This document shows positions 12,034-23,891 of a DNA stretch of 64,000 nucleotides, piece after piece. The notes beneath the pieces were generated by a model. That model saw only the letters and a program-made list of their open reading frames with translations. It was not told where the DNA came from and made no database searches. The DNA is from Myrica gale (Eukaryota; Streptophyta; Magnoliopsida; Fagales; Myricaceae). The translations under genes were made by a program, and so were the position numbers. Every line of letters starts with the position of its first letter. The stretch's first letter is position 1. Location of the stretch: assembly GCA_963930655.1 (NCBI GenBank), contig OZ005607.1, positions 22,266,874 to 22,330,873 on the forward strand, in the 5' to 3' direction.

Positions 12034-12848
12034 TGGACACAAGTGTGGTCATGAGCACCGAAGGTCATGATTAAAATTAATGTCTGGAATTATTTACTAA
12101 TATTCTGTGTTCTAGTTATGGTTTGTTGGAATTTTCTACGAGTCTAGTTTCCAACGTATGAAATCACATTCAATTTGGAGTTTTCTAGACGAAGTTATGG
12201 TTAAATTACTTCAAGGTGGTAAGGCTTGCAGCTAGTTACAAGGTCTAGCGAATTTTGAACGAGTTTGCTATTTTTAGCTCTTTCTTTTAGATTTTCAAAG
12301 TGTCTTTTCATTTCCCTAAAAGTCTTTTATGTTTCCAAAGTCTCAATTACTATTTTTGAAGTTCTATTTCTCATTTACTCATCCTAAGAGTGTTGTTTCA
12401 AGCTTTGCTTTTTAAACCTTTCTCTAGGAATGGAAAATTACAGATTTTTAGTGTTTATAAAACTTGAGCCTTAGGCTAATTTGAAGAAGGATTTCTTCTA
12501 CAAACTCTTATCATTTGGCTGATTCCGATAGGTGGCGAGTTCTTACTCTGTATCTCCTGTTGGATTACATTGGATGATGATTTTTGTATCCCTTTGTGTT
12601 CTACTTGGGTGGAGAGCTTATTTATCCTAGTGTGTGAGTTAGAGTGTGTTCCCGAGTGTTTCCCTACCTTCCCATAAACATCATGAGCTATCCAGACACT
12701 TTCTGACCCATCTAAAAAATATCCCGAAGTCTCATTACTATCCCGAGGTTCCCATTATTCCTAATGTGTCCATGTATTTCTAATCATTCCTACAAGCCCG
12801 AGGTGCTCACGAGGTGTCCCGCATTTTTCCCGGTTAACCCCCCTATCA
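12034..12848 (+). repeat. 5' LTR
   Basis: Begins TGGACACAAGTGTGGTC and ends CTATCA. It aligns throughout with 13958-14735 (shared GTCATGATTAAAATTAATGTC near the start). A primer-binding-site-like AGTATTAGAG follows at about 12852, a worn form of the TGGTATCAGAGC site used with initiator tRNA-Met. Confidence 0.75.
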
Positions 12849-12873
12849 AGTAGTATTAGAGATTTTAGTTGTC

Positions 12874-13790
12874 ATGGCGGGTCGTCGTCTTCGTGGGTGA
12901 AATGTTGACACTCCTCCAGTTGTGAAAGAGAACTCCATGAGGTTGAAAGAGCAGATCTAAGTAGACAATTACAACAACTTCACCAACGACTTGAGCATTA
13001 CGAGCCTTTTGATTCTCATCATAATTCAGATGGTGAATCTTCTCATCATGAGAATGAGAATTCTTTCTATCGTGATCAATCTGAACCATCATCAGAGAAA
13101 CATGTATTATCCAATTACAACAGTATTGGACTTACAACGATGTTGTGAAGCTAGCAATGAAGATGGAGAAGCAAAAAAAAGAGGCTCATGGAAGTAGGTC
13201 ACGATGTGGAGCAAAAGATGGTCATTCCAACCGAGGGAGCTCTTTAGTCCCTAAGGTATCAACAACAAAATTTGCAACAGAAAAAGCATCCTCTCAACTC
13301 CCGAAGAATGAATGAGGACTGAGTTCAAGTCACCAAAATCCTAATGCTCATAAGTGTTTCATATCCCCTCTAATATGATAGAAATGTTATTCATGATGGT
13401 TTCAAGAATACTTATGAATTTGTCAAAGATGAAGCTAGGATCGTTTTGGGTCCTTTGCGTTTGGAGAGATCTCACAAACCTTATGAAGGAGAGGGAAATA
13501 ATTTACTCTCTATATGTGATGTTGAGAAGGAGTTGCTGGGTTCTAACGAAGTTTGTGCTCTTGTGGTGATAGAAGAAAATGAAGAATTTAATGAACCACT
13601 TCCCAAAGAATGAAGGAGGACTGAGTTCAAGTCGCCAAAATCCTAATGCTTGCAAGTGTTTCAAATGCCAAGGATTTGGTCATATTGCTTCTCAAGCAAA
13701 CTGAGAAGTACAAGAATCAAGCCAACAAGCACCGAAAACAAGCAAGTTTCAAGAAAGATGATTTGTTGTGAATTCATCTAACGAAAGAAC
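12874..13790 (+). pseudogene. gypsy gag and protease-region remnant
   Basis: ATG at 12874 opens MAGRRLRG, stops, then continues in a shifted frame with HEVERADLSRQLQQLHQRLE, a typical gypsy gag N-terminus. A zinc-knuckle-like KCFKCQGFGHIASQ lies near 13650 but its last cysteine is missing. KELLGSNEVCALVVIEE near 13530-13580 resembles the protease/RT linker. A ~60-bp segment is duplicated (13305-13367 and 13606-13668). Confidence 0.6.
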
Positions 13791-13925
13791 GTTTCCTGGG
13801 AGAATGACATGCTAAGCTCAAGCCTATAGCCTATGGTCCATTCAAGGTGCTTCAAAGCGTTGGTGAGAATGCGTATAAGATTGCGCTTCCAGGGGAATAT
13901 GGAGTCCCGCGCTTGAATGGATAAT
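13780..13925 (+). pseudogene. Integrase C-terminal remnant
   Basis: ERFP, AKLKPIAYGPFKVL and ENAYKIALPGEYGV match the conserved end of gypsy integrases (R-F-P, G-P-F-V, N-A-Y-L-P). A deletion has joined this tail directly to gag-region sequence. A polypurine-like CGAGGGAGCA follows at 13948, just before the 3' LTR. Confidence 0.65.
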
Positions 13926-13957
13926 TACCGACAAGATATTTTTCAATCGAGGGAGCA

Positions 13958-14735
13958 TGACACAGGTGTGGTCAGCACCAAATGGTCATGATTAAAATTA
14001 ATGTCTAGAATGATGTACGAGGAGTCTATGTTCGAGTTATGGCTTGTTGGAAAGATCTACGAGTCTTGTTTCCAACGCATCAAACAATGTACAATTTGAG
14101 TTTTCTAGATGAAGTTATGGTTAAATTAATTCAATGTGGATAGGCTGGCAACTAGTTACGAGGTCTAGCGAATTTTGGATGAGTTTGCTATTTTAGCTTG
14201 TTCTTTGGACTTTCAATTTGTCCTTTCATTCCTAAGAGCTTTTTATATTTCCTAGGTCTCAATTAATATTTTGGAAGTAGTATTTCTCATTTACTCATGC
14301 TTGGAGGGTTGTTCCAAGCTTTGCTATTTAAATCTTTCTCTAGTAATGGAAAAATACAGATTTTGAGTGTGTATACAACTTGTGCCTTAGGTTACTTTGA
14401 AGAAGAATTACTTCTACAAACTCTTATCCTTCGGTGGATTCTGATAGGTGGCGATTTCTTGTTTTGTATCCCGTGTTGGATTACATTGGGTGGTGATTTT
14501 TGTATCCCTTTATGTTCTACTTGGGTGGTGAGCATATCAATCCGAGTGTGTGAGTTAGAGTGTGTTCCCAAATGTTTCCAAACCTTCCCATAAACATCTC
14601 GAGCTATCCAAACACTTTCCGGACCCTTCTCAAAAACATCCTGGCATTCCCATTATTCCCAAGGTGTCCATTTCTTTCTAATTATTCCTACCAGCCCGAG
14701 GTGTCCCACGCTTTCCTCGCTTAACCCCGGTATCA
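13958..14735 (+). repeat. 3' LTR
   Basis: Begins TGACACAGGTGTGGTC and ends GTATCA; homologous to the 5' LTR with many substitutions, so the insertion is old. Confidence 0.75.
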
Positions 14736-14934
14736 AAATTGCACTCCCGAGAGACTAGGGAGTAGCCAACTGGATCAAATGCAGCTACACCATAATCAGC
14801 TCATACCTTTGAATGGCTAACGTTTTAAGGACATTAAGCAATTCTGTATCGTTATCCATGATTAACAAAACTTCGATTCGTTTTCCCAAGTCGGCTCACA
14901 TACTTTACCACCGACTGGAAGCTCATTAATTGAC

Positions 14935-15078
14935 AACCAACCTGTGGTGAAGTTAAGTTTCCCCAAGGTTGTCGCAGGGTCATATGTTCCCACAAGATTA
15001 CAGCAAAGCTGTAGACATCAAACTTCTCATCAGATGGCACATTACGGAGAACTTCTTGTGCCAAGCACACAGGCTAGC
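14935..15078 (-). pseudogene. Raf-like (CTR1/EDR1-type) MAPKKK kinase fragment
   Basis: The minus strand encodes [17 protein letters not shown], then VILWE and QPWGNL, which are kinase subdomains VIII to X of plant Raf-like MAPKKKs such as CTR1 (A-P-E-V-L, D-V-Y-S-F-G-V-I-L-W-E). The glycine after SF is alanine. ATP-binding and catalytic-loop segments are absent and the sequence leaves the family after about 45 residues. A gene scrap, probably carried in by a mobile element. Confidence 0.65.
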
Positions 15079-15657
15079 TAGTAAAAGGGAATGAGAAGGG
15101 TTAGTTTTAGTATCTGGAATCAGCCGCTGTTTTGTTAAAACTAGACAGCCAAGCGACTGATATAGACAGAAATATTTTTGGTTTTTGTACAACTTACAGT
15201 CCCTACAGTTGTCTTACAAGAAAGATACATGTTTTCCTTCATGCGGATAAGGCAAAAATCCCAACGGTCAAGAAGCCACGGTCTCCGAATGTAAAAGCAG
15301 CGTTTCTGGCACCAATCCAAGCAACGGTAGTCGGAGATTCATTTCGGCTTTGGCTTCCCTTTGTGTCCAAGCAACGATCGTCGGCATTCAGAGAAATGGT
15401 TTCACAACCGTGATGTGACAAGCAAGGTCAAATTCGTTTCACATTTATGCGCACGTGGTGCGAGCTGGAAATTAGGTGGCTTATTACTGATGTGGCATGT
15501 TCCTCGGTTAGAGAAATAGACGGAGGTTTTACGGATGGACACTTTTGTAAAAAAAAAATGTAAGGACAAAAATTTTAAAAAAATGATATAAAGAGACTAA
15601 AAAATTAAAGTGAATAAAACTCACAAACTAAAATGTCATTTTCCCTTTTTTCAAGAG
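15079..15657. other. No gene recognised
   Basis: Low-complexity and moderately GC-rich DNA. Overlapping ORFs at 15132-15421 on both strands resemble no known family. Confidence 0.4.
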
Positions 15658-16140
15658 CACTACAAAAAAAGGACCTATAGCGGCGGTCTTTTTAGCGGCA
15701 GTCACAAAAACCGCCGCTAAAGGGTATTTTTCGCGGTGTTTTTAGACAAACGCAGCTAAAAAAGGTCTGTAGCGGCGGTCACAGACAGCCGCTATAGACC
15801 TCTGTAGGCTTGCACTTATATGTCCATTCATATTTGAATTTTCATACTTGAGGTATTCCAAAGATACTTTTATGTCCCAGATTAAAGTTCTTCCGGCAAC
15901 TGTAGGAACTAAGACATTCTCCACTGTTTGGAAGGTAGTTTAGAATGCCTTTTCTGGCTAGTGTGTATATGCCTCTAGGAAGATTACACCTCTTAATTTA
16001 CTTTGAGCTATGTATGTTTGCCAATATCTGTGATCTGTATGTGGGGTCTATCTCATAACTTGACAACAGATTTTTCTTGTATTATGCAGAAGAGTATTTG
16101 TTCTATCCTATATCAAGTTTCACTCGTTGTTGATTTGCAG

Positions 16141-16644
16141 GTGCCCCCAACTTTGAGATTTAGTTTCCCTTTCGATGGTGAAATGCCAGATTATTTGCTT
16201 GCAAAAGATTTGATTTTGCAAGCAAGTTAAATTGGTCATGCAATCTAGTGGAATTTATACAGTATAGCACCTGTTTAACATGGGCCAACATTTCTTAACC
16301 GGTTCGTCGGGTAAATATAGTTTCCCTTTCTCTGTTTGTTTGTTACCCTGAACAATCTTTCCCCTGCAGATCATTGGTGAAATATCTGTATCTGGTGCCA
16401 CGTACAAATCTATGCAGTTTGTTGGCACAACCATCGAGAAGTTAACTGTAAGTAATTTGAATAAATATGCAAATAGTCACACTTATTTATCAGTGATTTT
16501 TTTTATTGCATCATGAATTCATGGTCTCTAATCCTCTTTGCTGGATAGATGGAAGAAAGGATGACATTATGCAACATGGTCATTGAAGCTGGGACAAAGA
16601 ATGGCGTTGTCCCTGCTGATGGCACCACATATAAGTACCTTGAG
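16141..16644 (+). pseudogene. 3-isopropylmalate dehydratase large subunit, three captured exons
   Basis: Exons at 16141-16221, 16370-16447 and 16549-16644 are each a multiple of three and read VPPTLRF, DGEMPDYLLAKDLILQ, then IIGEISVSGATYKSMQFVG, then [19 protein letters not shown] and [13 protein letters not shown]. This is the conserved middle of plant isopropylmalate isomerase large subunits (leucine and glucosinolate biosynthesis, an aconitase-family Fe-S hydro-lyase). The exons keep splice sites; the first intron has a GC donor (GCAAGT at 16222). A two-residue insertion (FP) precedes DGEMP. The rest of the enzyme, including the cluster cysteines, is absent, so this is a captured or truncated fragment. 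Confidence 0.85.
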
Positions 16645-16962
16645 GTTAGTACAACATCATTGGATGCAGTATGATAATGCTTCTCTCTTTTATCCTAGGT
16701 ATTGCTGCTCATGTGTTGTTTCTTCTCCTTTGATAAATGTCATTCCTTTACATTTTTTAATCTAAAAACTCAACTTTAAGAATTGAGGGTCATTTTTTAT
16801 CTGAAATTCGGAAACATTTTTTTTTACCCATCTCGACCCAATTCAATGAAAAGTGTTTTACGGTTTGAAATGAGATTTTTTGTGAGGCTTAGTCCATGGA
16901 GCGGAGGCTTGACCCTGCAAACCTATAGCGGCGGTCACTTGCACTAGAAATCAGCCAATGCA

Positions 16963-17027
16963 AGTTATTACCTTCATCGATCTCAGCCGAAACGAGATCT
17001 CCGGCGAGATTCCAAACGAGATCTGTT
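16963..17027 (+). pseudogene. LRR fragment (receptor-kinase-like)
   Basis: The plus strand reads ITFIDLSRNEISGEIPNEI and then a stop. This is one extracellular-type leucine-rich repeat (L..DLS.N..SG.IP) as in LRR receptor kinases. It has no neighbouring repeats and sits just after the second TAGCGGCGG motif, suggesting a second captured gene scrap. Confidence 0.5.
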
Positions 17028-17084
17028 AGGCAGTTAACACAGAGATGGGCGAAGGAATCACAGTGTAATATTTTAGTCACTACA

Positions 17085-17561
17085 GGGACTAAATTGTTTA
17101 AGTGAAAATCACAAGGATTAATTTGTCACAAAGTGAAAGCAAATTGACTGTGTGAATAATTTTTCCTAAAAAAAGAGAAAGAAAAAATAAAACAAAAGTA
17201 AAAGCCCATATTTAAGCCAAAAAATAGATTGAGTTTGTTTATAAACTTTTAATTCATTTTTAAAAGATTAAATGTGACTCGCGTTTTTTCTTTAATTTGG
17301 CATGGTTTTTAAGGATTAAACTCACTTGTTTATTTTTTTTATGGGAGGGAGGGGGAAGGGGGTGAAATCGTATTTTCAGTTTTGAGAAGGGGATGCCACA
17401 GTAAATGTTTTACACTCCTAGTTCAATTTCTAGTCAAAAGAATACATGGACCAAAAATAACATTAAACTTGAAAATCAGGCTGTGTTAGTCAAAGTATTT
17501 TAGGACTCTTGACTGAGATTGGAAAGTACATCAATGACATTTCTATTTTCTTTGATAGATC
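17085..17561. other. 3' flank of the TNL gene
   Basis: AT-rich with no gene. TAGTCACTACAGGGACTAAATT near 17070 resembles a common plant repeat end but has no partner. Confidence 0.4.
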
Positions 17562-20500
17562 CTAAATGCGGAGGGGTTCCACAGCCGGATTAACCGTCCC
17601 CCAATAGTAATTAGCAAGGTAGCGACTAACATCAAAAGCATAATGAGCATTGAACACATTGTATAACTCTGGCTCAGAATTCGGGCAGTGTAAGATCACC
17701 CTACACTCTCTTACCTTCACGTCCCGGCTAATTGTTTCAACTGAAGCTTTAATGTAGCTCCATCTTTCCAAATTATTCGACCGTTCCGAAAACCAATTAG
17801 CTGGAATATACACTCCAAATCCAATTGGCCCAAGTGAATAGTCTTTAGGTGCACGAAGGACTAGGGGTGATTTTAGAATGCCTTCATCCGTCTCAAAGTG
17901 ATAAACAAACTCAACAAACTGGTCATAATCAGGTCGAGTGCCATCAATACTCTTAGAATTCGATTTCTCTTGCTCATGGGCATCATAAACAAGAAAATGG
18001 GAATATCCATACCACTTGATATTGTCATCAGAGTCCCCATGTATCTCAAGTGTTGTACAAGAATCAGTACCTCTAACATAGTAGTACTCGGGAAATCCAG
18101 GTCCCAACCGAGAGCTACACATTACGCTTGAAGAAAAAAGACTATTGTCCTGTAAAGTACAAACCAAAGATTCAAAGAAAGAAAGCAATTAATTCCAGCT
18201 TTTTAAACAATCACTCCCACAAAAGAGCTTGTCAATATTACACAATAATAACTTTTGGTCATTTTAGAGAAAGAGACTCACCGCATCGCTTTCTGTGGTC
18301 TGTAAAATATAATCACTTTCTTCACTCAAGTTTCTAAGATAGTAAAGTCTGCCACCATAATCAATATAGAAGGCCCCAATCGAGACATCGTTAATCATCT
18401 CTATTCCACGAATAGGGCATGTATTGGACCCATACTCTGGTATTGCAAAAAGCTTAGAGAATTTTATAACGGTTCCCCCGTCAAAAAGTTGCTCCAGATA
18501 TTCCTCAACACTCAAGTCAAGTCTTGAGCAACCAGATAAATCGAGAACTTTAAGAGATGACAAACTACAAATAACACTCGGAAAGGTTGAAAGTTTTTTG
18601 CAACCATGCATGGACAATATGGTAAGACAAGATAAACACTTGAATGATGAGGGTAATTGTTCAATGGCAGTCCCGTCCAAATAAAGTATTCGCAAAGATG
18701 TCATATTTCCCACAACATTAGGGAACTTCTTCAGTCTTGAACAACCAGAAAGATACAAATATTCAAGAGTTTCTAAGCTGATATTGTCGGGAAGGTTTTT
18801 AAGATATTTGCAACCACGTAAATTCAATCGTCTAAGCCGTTTGAGAACTCCAATGGATGTGTGTACCTTAGACAAACTAGTACAACCTCCAAGATCAAGT
18901 ATCTCAAGATTTGGGACTCCAGTAAAGTCTGGTATCTCCATCAAGCTCTTAGAGCCACTAAGGTCAAAGCGTTTCAACTTGCCTAAACTCTGATATAAAT
19001 AAAAAAAATAAAACATGAGTAAACTTATCTTAAAAGAAGATTAAGAAAAATCATGTGATTGAATAAATGTACTACCTTTATTCCCTTCCAAAGTTGTTTG
19101 ATGTGGCTGCAAGGCATGCGAAGTTGAACAACATGGTCTGAAAGGAAATTGGTCGGCAAGGATTTCAATGGGAACCCCAACCAGTCCATCACACGTAACT
19201 CATTAGTTGGCATGGATCTTAAAAGATCACGAGGCCATAGCATGCTGCATAAGTACTTTTCATGGTGTTTAGAAAAGTTCTCGACAGTATCCATATTGCC
19301 AATCTTAAGAATTCTTAATTTTTTCATCATCGAGAATCCTTTAACATTAACATCTTTGCAAGTTGGTAAGTTTAGGAATATACCTTCAACAGCATTAGTT
19401 CCCTGGTAGCAAGGACAATGAAATTGTTTTAGTTGAGATGCTTGAAATAGCAAATAAGAATTTAGAATGACCGTATGCATTTTTACGATGATGTCACAAC
19501 TAGTTCACTTACCGTATTATTTTTCAATACATGAACGATGTCCTCATGAAGCCATAATCTACTACGTCGACCAGGCTCTTCAGGAGATTCTTGGTAAACT
19601 ATTCCTTGACCCATTTTTTGTAGCAAATCATGGATTCTCAATCTTCTAGAAGAGATTGTTATTAGAGACTTCTCCATTAGAACATCGATATTGATATATG
19701 GACAATAACCACAACTTTGTAGTATATCCATCAAAATGTGATCAAGGACCTCTCCTTTATAGAAACATGCAATATCCAAAAATAACTTTTTCTGCAAATC
19801 TTCCAATCCATCAAAACCAATTTGAAGCACATCAATAATTCCTTTATTGGATTTTGCGTTTAGTTGATCGCAAGCACTTTTCCATGCATTTGTTGTCCTA
19901 CTGAATAAGGAGGAACCTAAAATTTTAAGAGCTAAAGGAAGGCCTTGAGCATAATTCATAAAATCCTTAGATAAATTAACATAATTTTCTTCAGGATATG
20001 GTTTCTTGAATGCAGAGAAGCAAAAGAGTTGCAAAGCTTCATCATTATTTAACTCCTTTACCTTATATATTTCATCCACCCCACGCGTTTTCAACAAATG
20101 ACTATCTCTGCTTGTTAAAAGGATTCTACTCCCTGGACCAAACCAATCATGACTCCCTGCTAATGCTTCCAGATGTTTTTCTTCATCTACATCATCAAGG
20201 ACAATTAGGACCCTCATATTATGTAGAATTCTCTTTATAATAATCTTTCCCTCCCGTTCATCCCATATATGTACTTCTCTTTGCGTGAGGATCTTCGAAA
20301 GTAGTTGCTTTTGCAAAGAAACTAAACCCCGATTTTTAGTTTCTTCTCTAATACAAGCAATAAAGATGCTAGCTTGGAAGTTATGTGACACTCTTTCGTA
20401 AATAACTTCTGCAAGAGTTGTTTTACCAACTCCACCCATTCCATGAATCCCTACAAAGCGAACATCATCTGACCCAATATTCAGTAGGTTCTTCATTTCC

Positions 20501-21822
20501 TGTACACGGGATTCTATACCAACAAGCTTGTTCGAAATACTTGAGAAGTTACGACTCAATCCATAAAATATATGTTCACTGATCTCACTGACAATCGCTG
20601 ACTCCTGTCTGAACAAAAGATAGTTGTGAAGTAACTACTAATGTTATACTGTACAGCTAATAAAGAGGAAATCTATAGTCTCTGTCATACCCATGCAGTT
20701 CAGCTTCTAATTAATTTCTCACCAATCCACGTCTTAGCCCCTTTACATCATTATTTGTTGGCATTTGGACTTCGCATAGCTACCCATGGGTAAGGGCCAC
20801 TTTTTTTATATCACTTTTCTACATTTCTTCTCTGCATTGACAAATGGTTTTTAGCTTTATCTAGAAAACGTTTCCTCATTGCTTGAGTTTCTAGTCAATA
20901 TTTTCTTCATAGTGAAGATAGTCTTAGAAGAAAAGAAACAAAAACCGAAAAAAAGAAAAGAAACATGTCTTTATCCTACGAATATACAGAGAAATTCTAT
21001 TTTCTTAATGGCAAACTTGAACAAAATATAAGTCCGGAGAAGAATTTGTCCAATTTTGAATTATTCTTCTAGTTGAGACTTTGCAAAAGCTCTTCAACCG
21101 AAGTCCAAAAGTCGGTAAAGTTTTGAGAATTCAATACGAATGTGAAACGAAACACAATTTGTCATTGTGATCCGTGGAAGACTCACAAGTTCTACTGTAC
21201 GACGAAGTATATGCTAACGCCATAATTTGAAAAACTGATAACTTTCTTAAGGTATCCAACTTTGCTATATTTTCACAGACAAGACATTGCAAAAGGCCCG
21301 GATATAGAGATGGTACCTATCTTGTACATGCCATCCGGATATACGACCCACATCTCTCAAAGCAGCTCTCCACTTCTGCATGTTCTCCGTGTCAACTTCG
21401 GGGTCTTCTTCATGGCCAGCAAGAGCTATTGCAAAAGGCCCAGTCTGGTTTCGTACGTCGGAGGGATCCACGTGATAGAAAACAGGCAAAATTGTGAGTG
21501 TTGTCTCTCGCATGCATTCGACGATCTTAGCAAGTTCAAGCAAGCACCATTTAGAGTAAGCATAGTGTTCTGAGATAATTATGATGGCATATAGAGATTC
21601 TTGTATTGCTTTGAAGAGCTCTTGGGAGATATATTTTCCTCGCTCAAGTATTTCGTCATCTTTAAAAACAACAATACCGTTTTGTTTTAAAGTAGAACAC
21701 AAATGATCTGTAAAGCTGTTGCGAGTGTCTTCGCCACAAAAATTGAGAAAAACATCGTGAGACCATCGAGTTGTTGAAGACGAAGAAGATGAACATACTC
21801 TTTGAGTGCTAATAGAAGCCAT
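17562..21822 (-). CDS. TIR-NBS-LRR disease-resistance protein, five exons, intact
   Basis: Exons on the minus strand: 21317-21822, 19513-20608, 19076-19402, 18282-18989 and 17562-18149. All borders are GT/AG and the total is 3225 nt, giving 1074 residues with no stop. Residues ~22-165 are the TIR domain (HDVFLNFCGEDTR at 22-34; SKWCLLELAKI at 90-100 with Glu96 at the NADase catalytic position). Residues ~185-534 are the NB-ARC: P-loop GMGGVGKTT 225-233, kinase-2 VLIVLDDV 302-309, GSRILLTSRD 328-337, GLPLAL 391-396, TNL-type FLDIACFYKGE at 445, and IHD in place of MHD at 494-496. Residues 535-879 carry the LRRs, and 880-1074 resemble the post-LRR C-JID domain. It is expected to act as an intracellular immune receptor. 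The start codon opens a serine-rich leader typical of TNLs. SFRGEDTR has become NFCGEDTR. Confidence 0.92.
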
Positions 21823-21884
21823 TGAAGACTTGCAAGCTTGAGTAAGACAATGCTTATTGCATAGAGTTGTGAACTTGTTAAAGG

Positions 21885-21905
21885 TTATTGCTATATATAT
21901 ATGTG
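21885..21905 (-). promoter_or_regulatory. Probable TATA box of the TNL gene
   Basis: ATATATATATAG on the minus strand lies about 70 bp upstream of the ATG at 21822, next to a short GT repeat. A transcription start about 30 bp downstream would give a ~40-nt leader. Inferred from position only. Confidence 0.45.
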
Positions 21906-21981
21906 TGTGTGTGTGACCAACGCATTCGCTGCTTTCCGCGTTGTAGTTAAAAGATCAGACGGAGAGCTTTTGACAGAAAAT

Positions 21982-22798
21982 TAGCTTGGTGAAAACATCA
22001 TAAGCGAATTATTTCTTGTTCACTGACCTGCATGGACCGGCAATGGGAAAGGCCAACATTTTTCTTGCAGTTTTCAACATTAGTAGGTACGTAGTATTTA
22101 TGTAGATACCGAGCTATATCTTCACATGGACATGGACTTGAGGTCATGTCATGTCTTGATCAATTCTGGGTGTGAATGAATGGACTATCGTAAGTCGTAC
22201 ACGTACGTACGTGAATGACTTTCTTCCCTGGTATATATACTTGCATAAATTTGGGTCATCATTTACGTGTTGCACAAGTTGTAAATCTTGAAAATGACTC
22301 AAAATTTGCAGTCAATTGACTAGTAGCAAATCTTTATAATTGGTAAAAACCAAATCCTGTTTATTATTTTTTAGGCAAGTGTAATTTACATATTAATATA
22401 AGAGAAAAAAGCAACCAACACAAACCAGAGTCAGGCAAGAGACAACCATATCCTGATTGAAACCGCATATATTCTTAACCTATAACAGTGTAGTCAGTCC
22501 ACTATATGCTTTGTCAATATTCACAAAATTCTACATCATGAAGCTAAAGAGTCTTGGAATTGAAGCCCCACCATTAAAGCGGACTCCAAAATTTCCGGAT
22601 GATCTTCACGATCAATGAGTACTACATATATAAAAGCATTGAATTTTGACTGAGAAATCTGCCTAGAAAGTCCTACACGTGAATGACTTTATTCCCTGGT
22701 AAATATATGGTATTCATAAATTGGATTTGATTCTGTCAAATATTAAACAACATCGAAAAAAATTTCCGAGTACTAAATATTCTATCAGCAGTTCATTA
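21982..22798. repeat. TNL upstream segment, copy 1 of an 817-bp direct duplication
   Basis: Aligns base for base, with almost no net length change (offset 8801), to 30783-31599, with about twenty mismatches by eye (~97%). It includes the palindromic run ACACGTACGTACGTG near 22200. It ends exactly at the CACTA terminus at 22799. Confidence 0.95.
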
Positions 22799-23560
22799 CA
22801 CTACAAGAAATTATGGTTTAGGTGACAAAATTTTGGGTGTCAAAGCAAATTTTATCACCTAAAATCAATTTTCCATGATAAATATTAATTTCATCACCCA
22901 AAACCATTCAGGAACTCCAAAACCGTCCGGACCTGTTACAACTACGTTTGGACGTATTGCTGGTGTGACGACATACACGTGACGCGAATGAGTGAAGAAA
23001 AAAACCGTCACAAAAAAAAAAACATAACGTCCGGACTCTCAAGATACCCGTTCGGACTCGATGCAGGGTGACAAATTTCACATCGTCGTAACTGAGTGAC
23101 AATTAGAATCGTCACAATTTTACACTCTCGTCCGTTCTCCGTTGATACACAGTCCGAACGGACATTACCTAACGAATAGTAATCGTGAGGCTAGAGTGAC
23201 AAATTAAAAATCGTCAGGAATACTCAATTCAGTCCGGACGTTATAAACCACATTCCAACGGAAAAATACCCAAGTCCAGACGGTACAAAAAAAGGTCCGC
23301 ACAATCGTTTGCTTCCACGTTGCAAAAAATCAGACACGTGACATCGATACAGTCCGGACAAGGAAAGAGCGTGCAGACTGTATAAGTTCTAGAACCATTT
23401 CGAATTGGGCATATTTAATGATGTTAAATTTGATAGGGCCATGTGTCAGTATAACCGTTGAAACCCGTCCGAACGCTAGTATAACACGTTCGGATGGTTA
23501 CTGGCCACATTAAACCGACAGACTTTGTCAAAATCTCAAACTCACTCTCGTACTTTTCTC
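22799..23560. repeat. 5' subterminal motif region of the family-A element
   Basis: Dense GTCCGGAC, GTCCGAAC and GTTCGGAC octamers (for example near 22924, 23140, 23233 and 23350). By analogy with En/Spm these are candidate binding sites for a TnpA-like protein. Confidence 0.75.
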
Positions 23561-23891
23561 TCGATTTTCACTCTCCATTCCAGATTTCTCAAAGAACTTC
23601 AGGTAAAACGTTTGTTATGTTGTTTTATTTATGTATTTCGATTAAATAACATCGATTGTTAGATTGTTTAGTTTGTTATGGTGTTTTATTTTATGAAATT
23701 AGGTTGTTTGGCTAGTGGTCGTCGAACCACGTTCGGACGTTGTGAAATCCGGACTTGTTGTAAATCGTCAGGACTATTATTGTACGTGTGAACGTCTTTT
23801 ATTATGTTCGGACGTCCTAAAATTTAAACGACGCAGTTTGAATGTCGTGCGAACGGTTTATGCTCATGTTCGGACGGTTTTGCTAGGTTGA

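Larger units (their letters stand above)
12034..14735 (+). mobile_element. Ty3/gypsy LTR retrotransposon, internally deleted
   Basis: Two direct repeats of about 0.8 kb (12034-12848 and 13958-14735) bracket 1.1 kb of internal sequence carrying gag, protease-region and integrase-tail remnants. Nearly all of pol is missing, so this is a non-autonomous deletion derivative. GCACT lies directly left of the 5' LTR (12029-12033) and also at 14741-14745, 5 bases beyond the 3' LTR end; this may be the target duplication with imprecise borders. Confidence 0.8.
15658..17080 (+). mobile_element. CACTA-type element carrying host gene exons (Pack-CACTA candidate)
   Basis: A terminus CACTACAAAAAAAGGACC starts at 15658 after GAG and is followed by repeated TAGCGGCGGTC motifs (15678, 15773 and inverted copies), a common plant CACTA/MITE signature. 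Another CCTATAGCGGCGGTCAC lies at 16920. Between them are three exons of a metabolic gene, and beyond the second motif an LRR scrap. No matching TGTAGTG right end with a GAG duplication was found, so the right border is a guess. Confidence 0.45.

Noticed and set aside
16003-16230. 75-codon ORF as a stand-alone gene
   Set aside because: Its second half is an isopropylmalate isomerase exon; the first half is intron ending in TTTGCAG.
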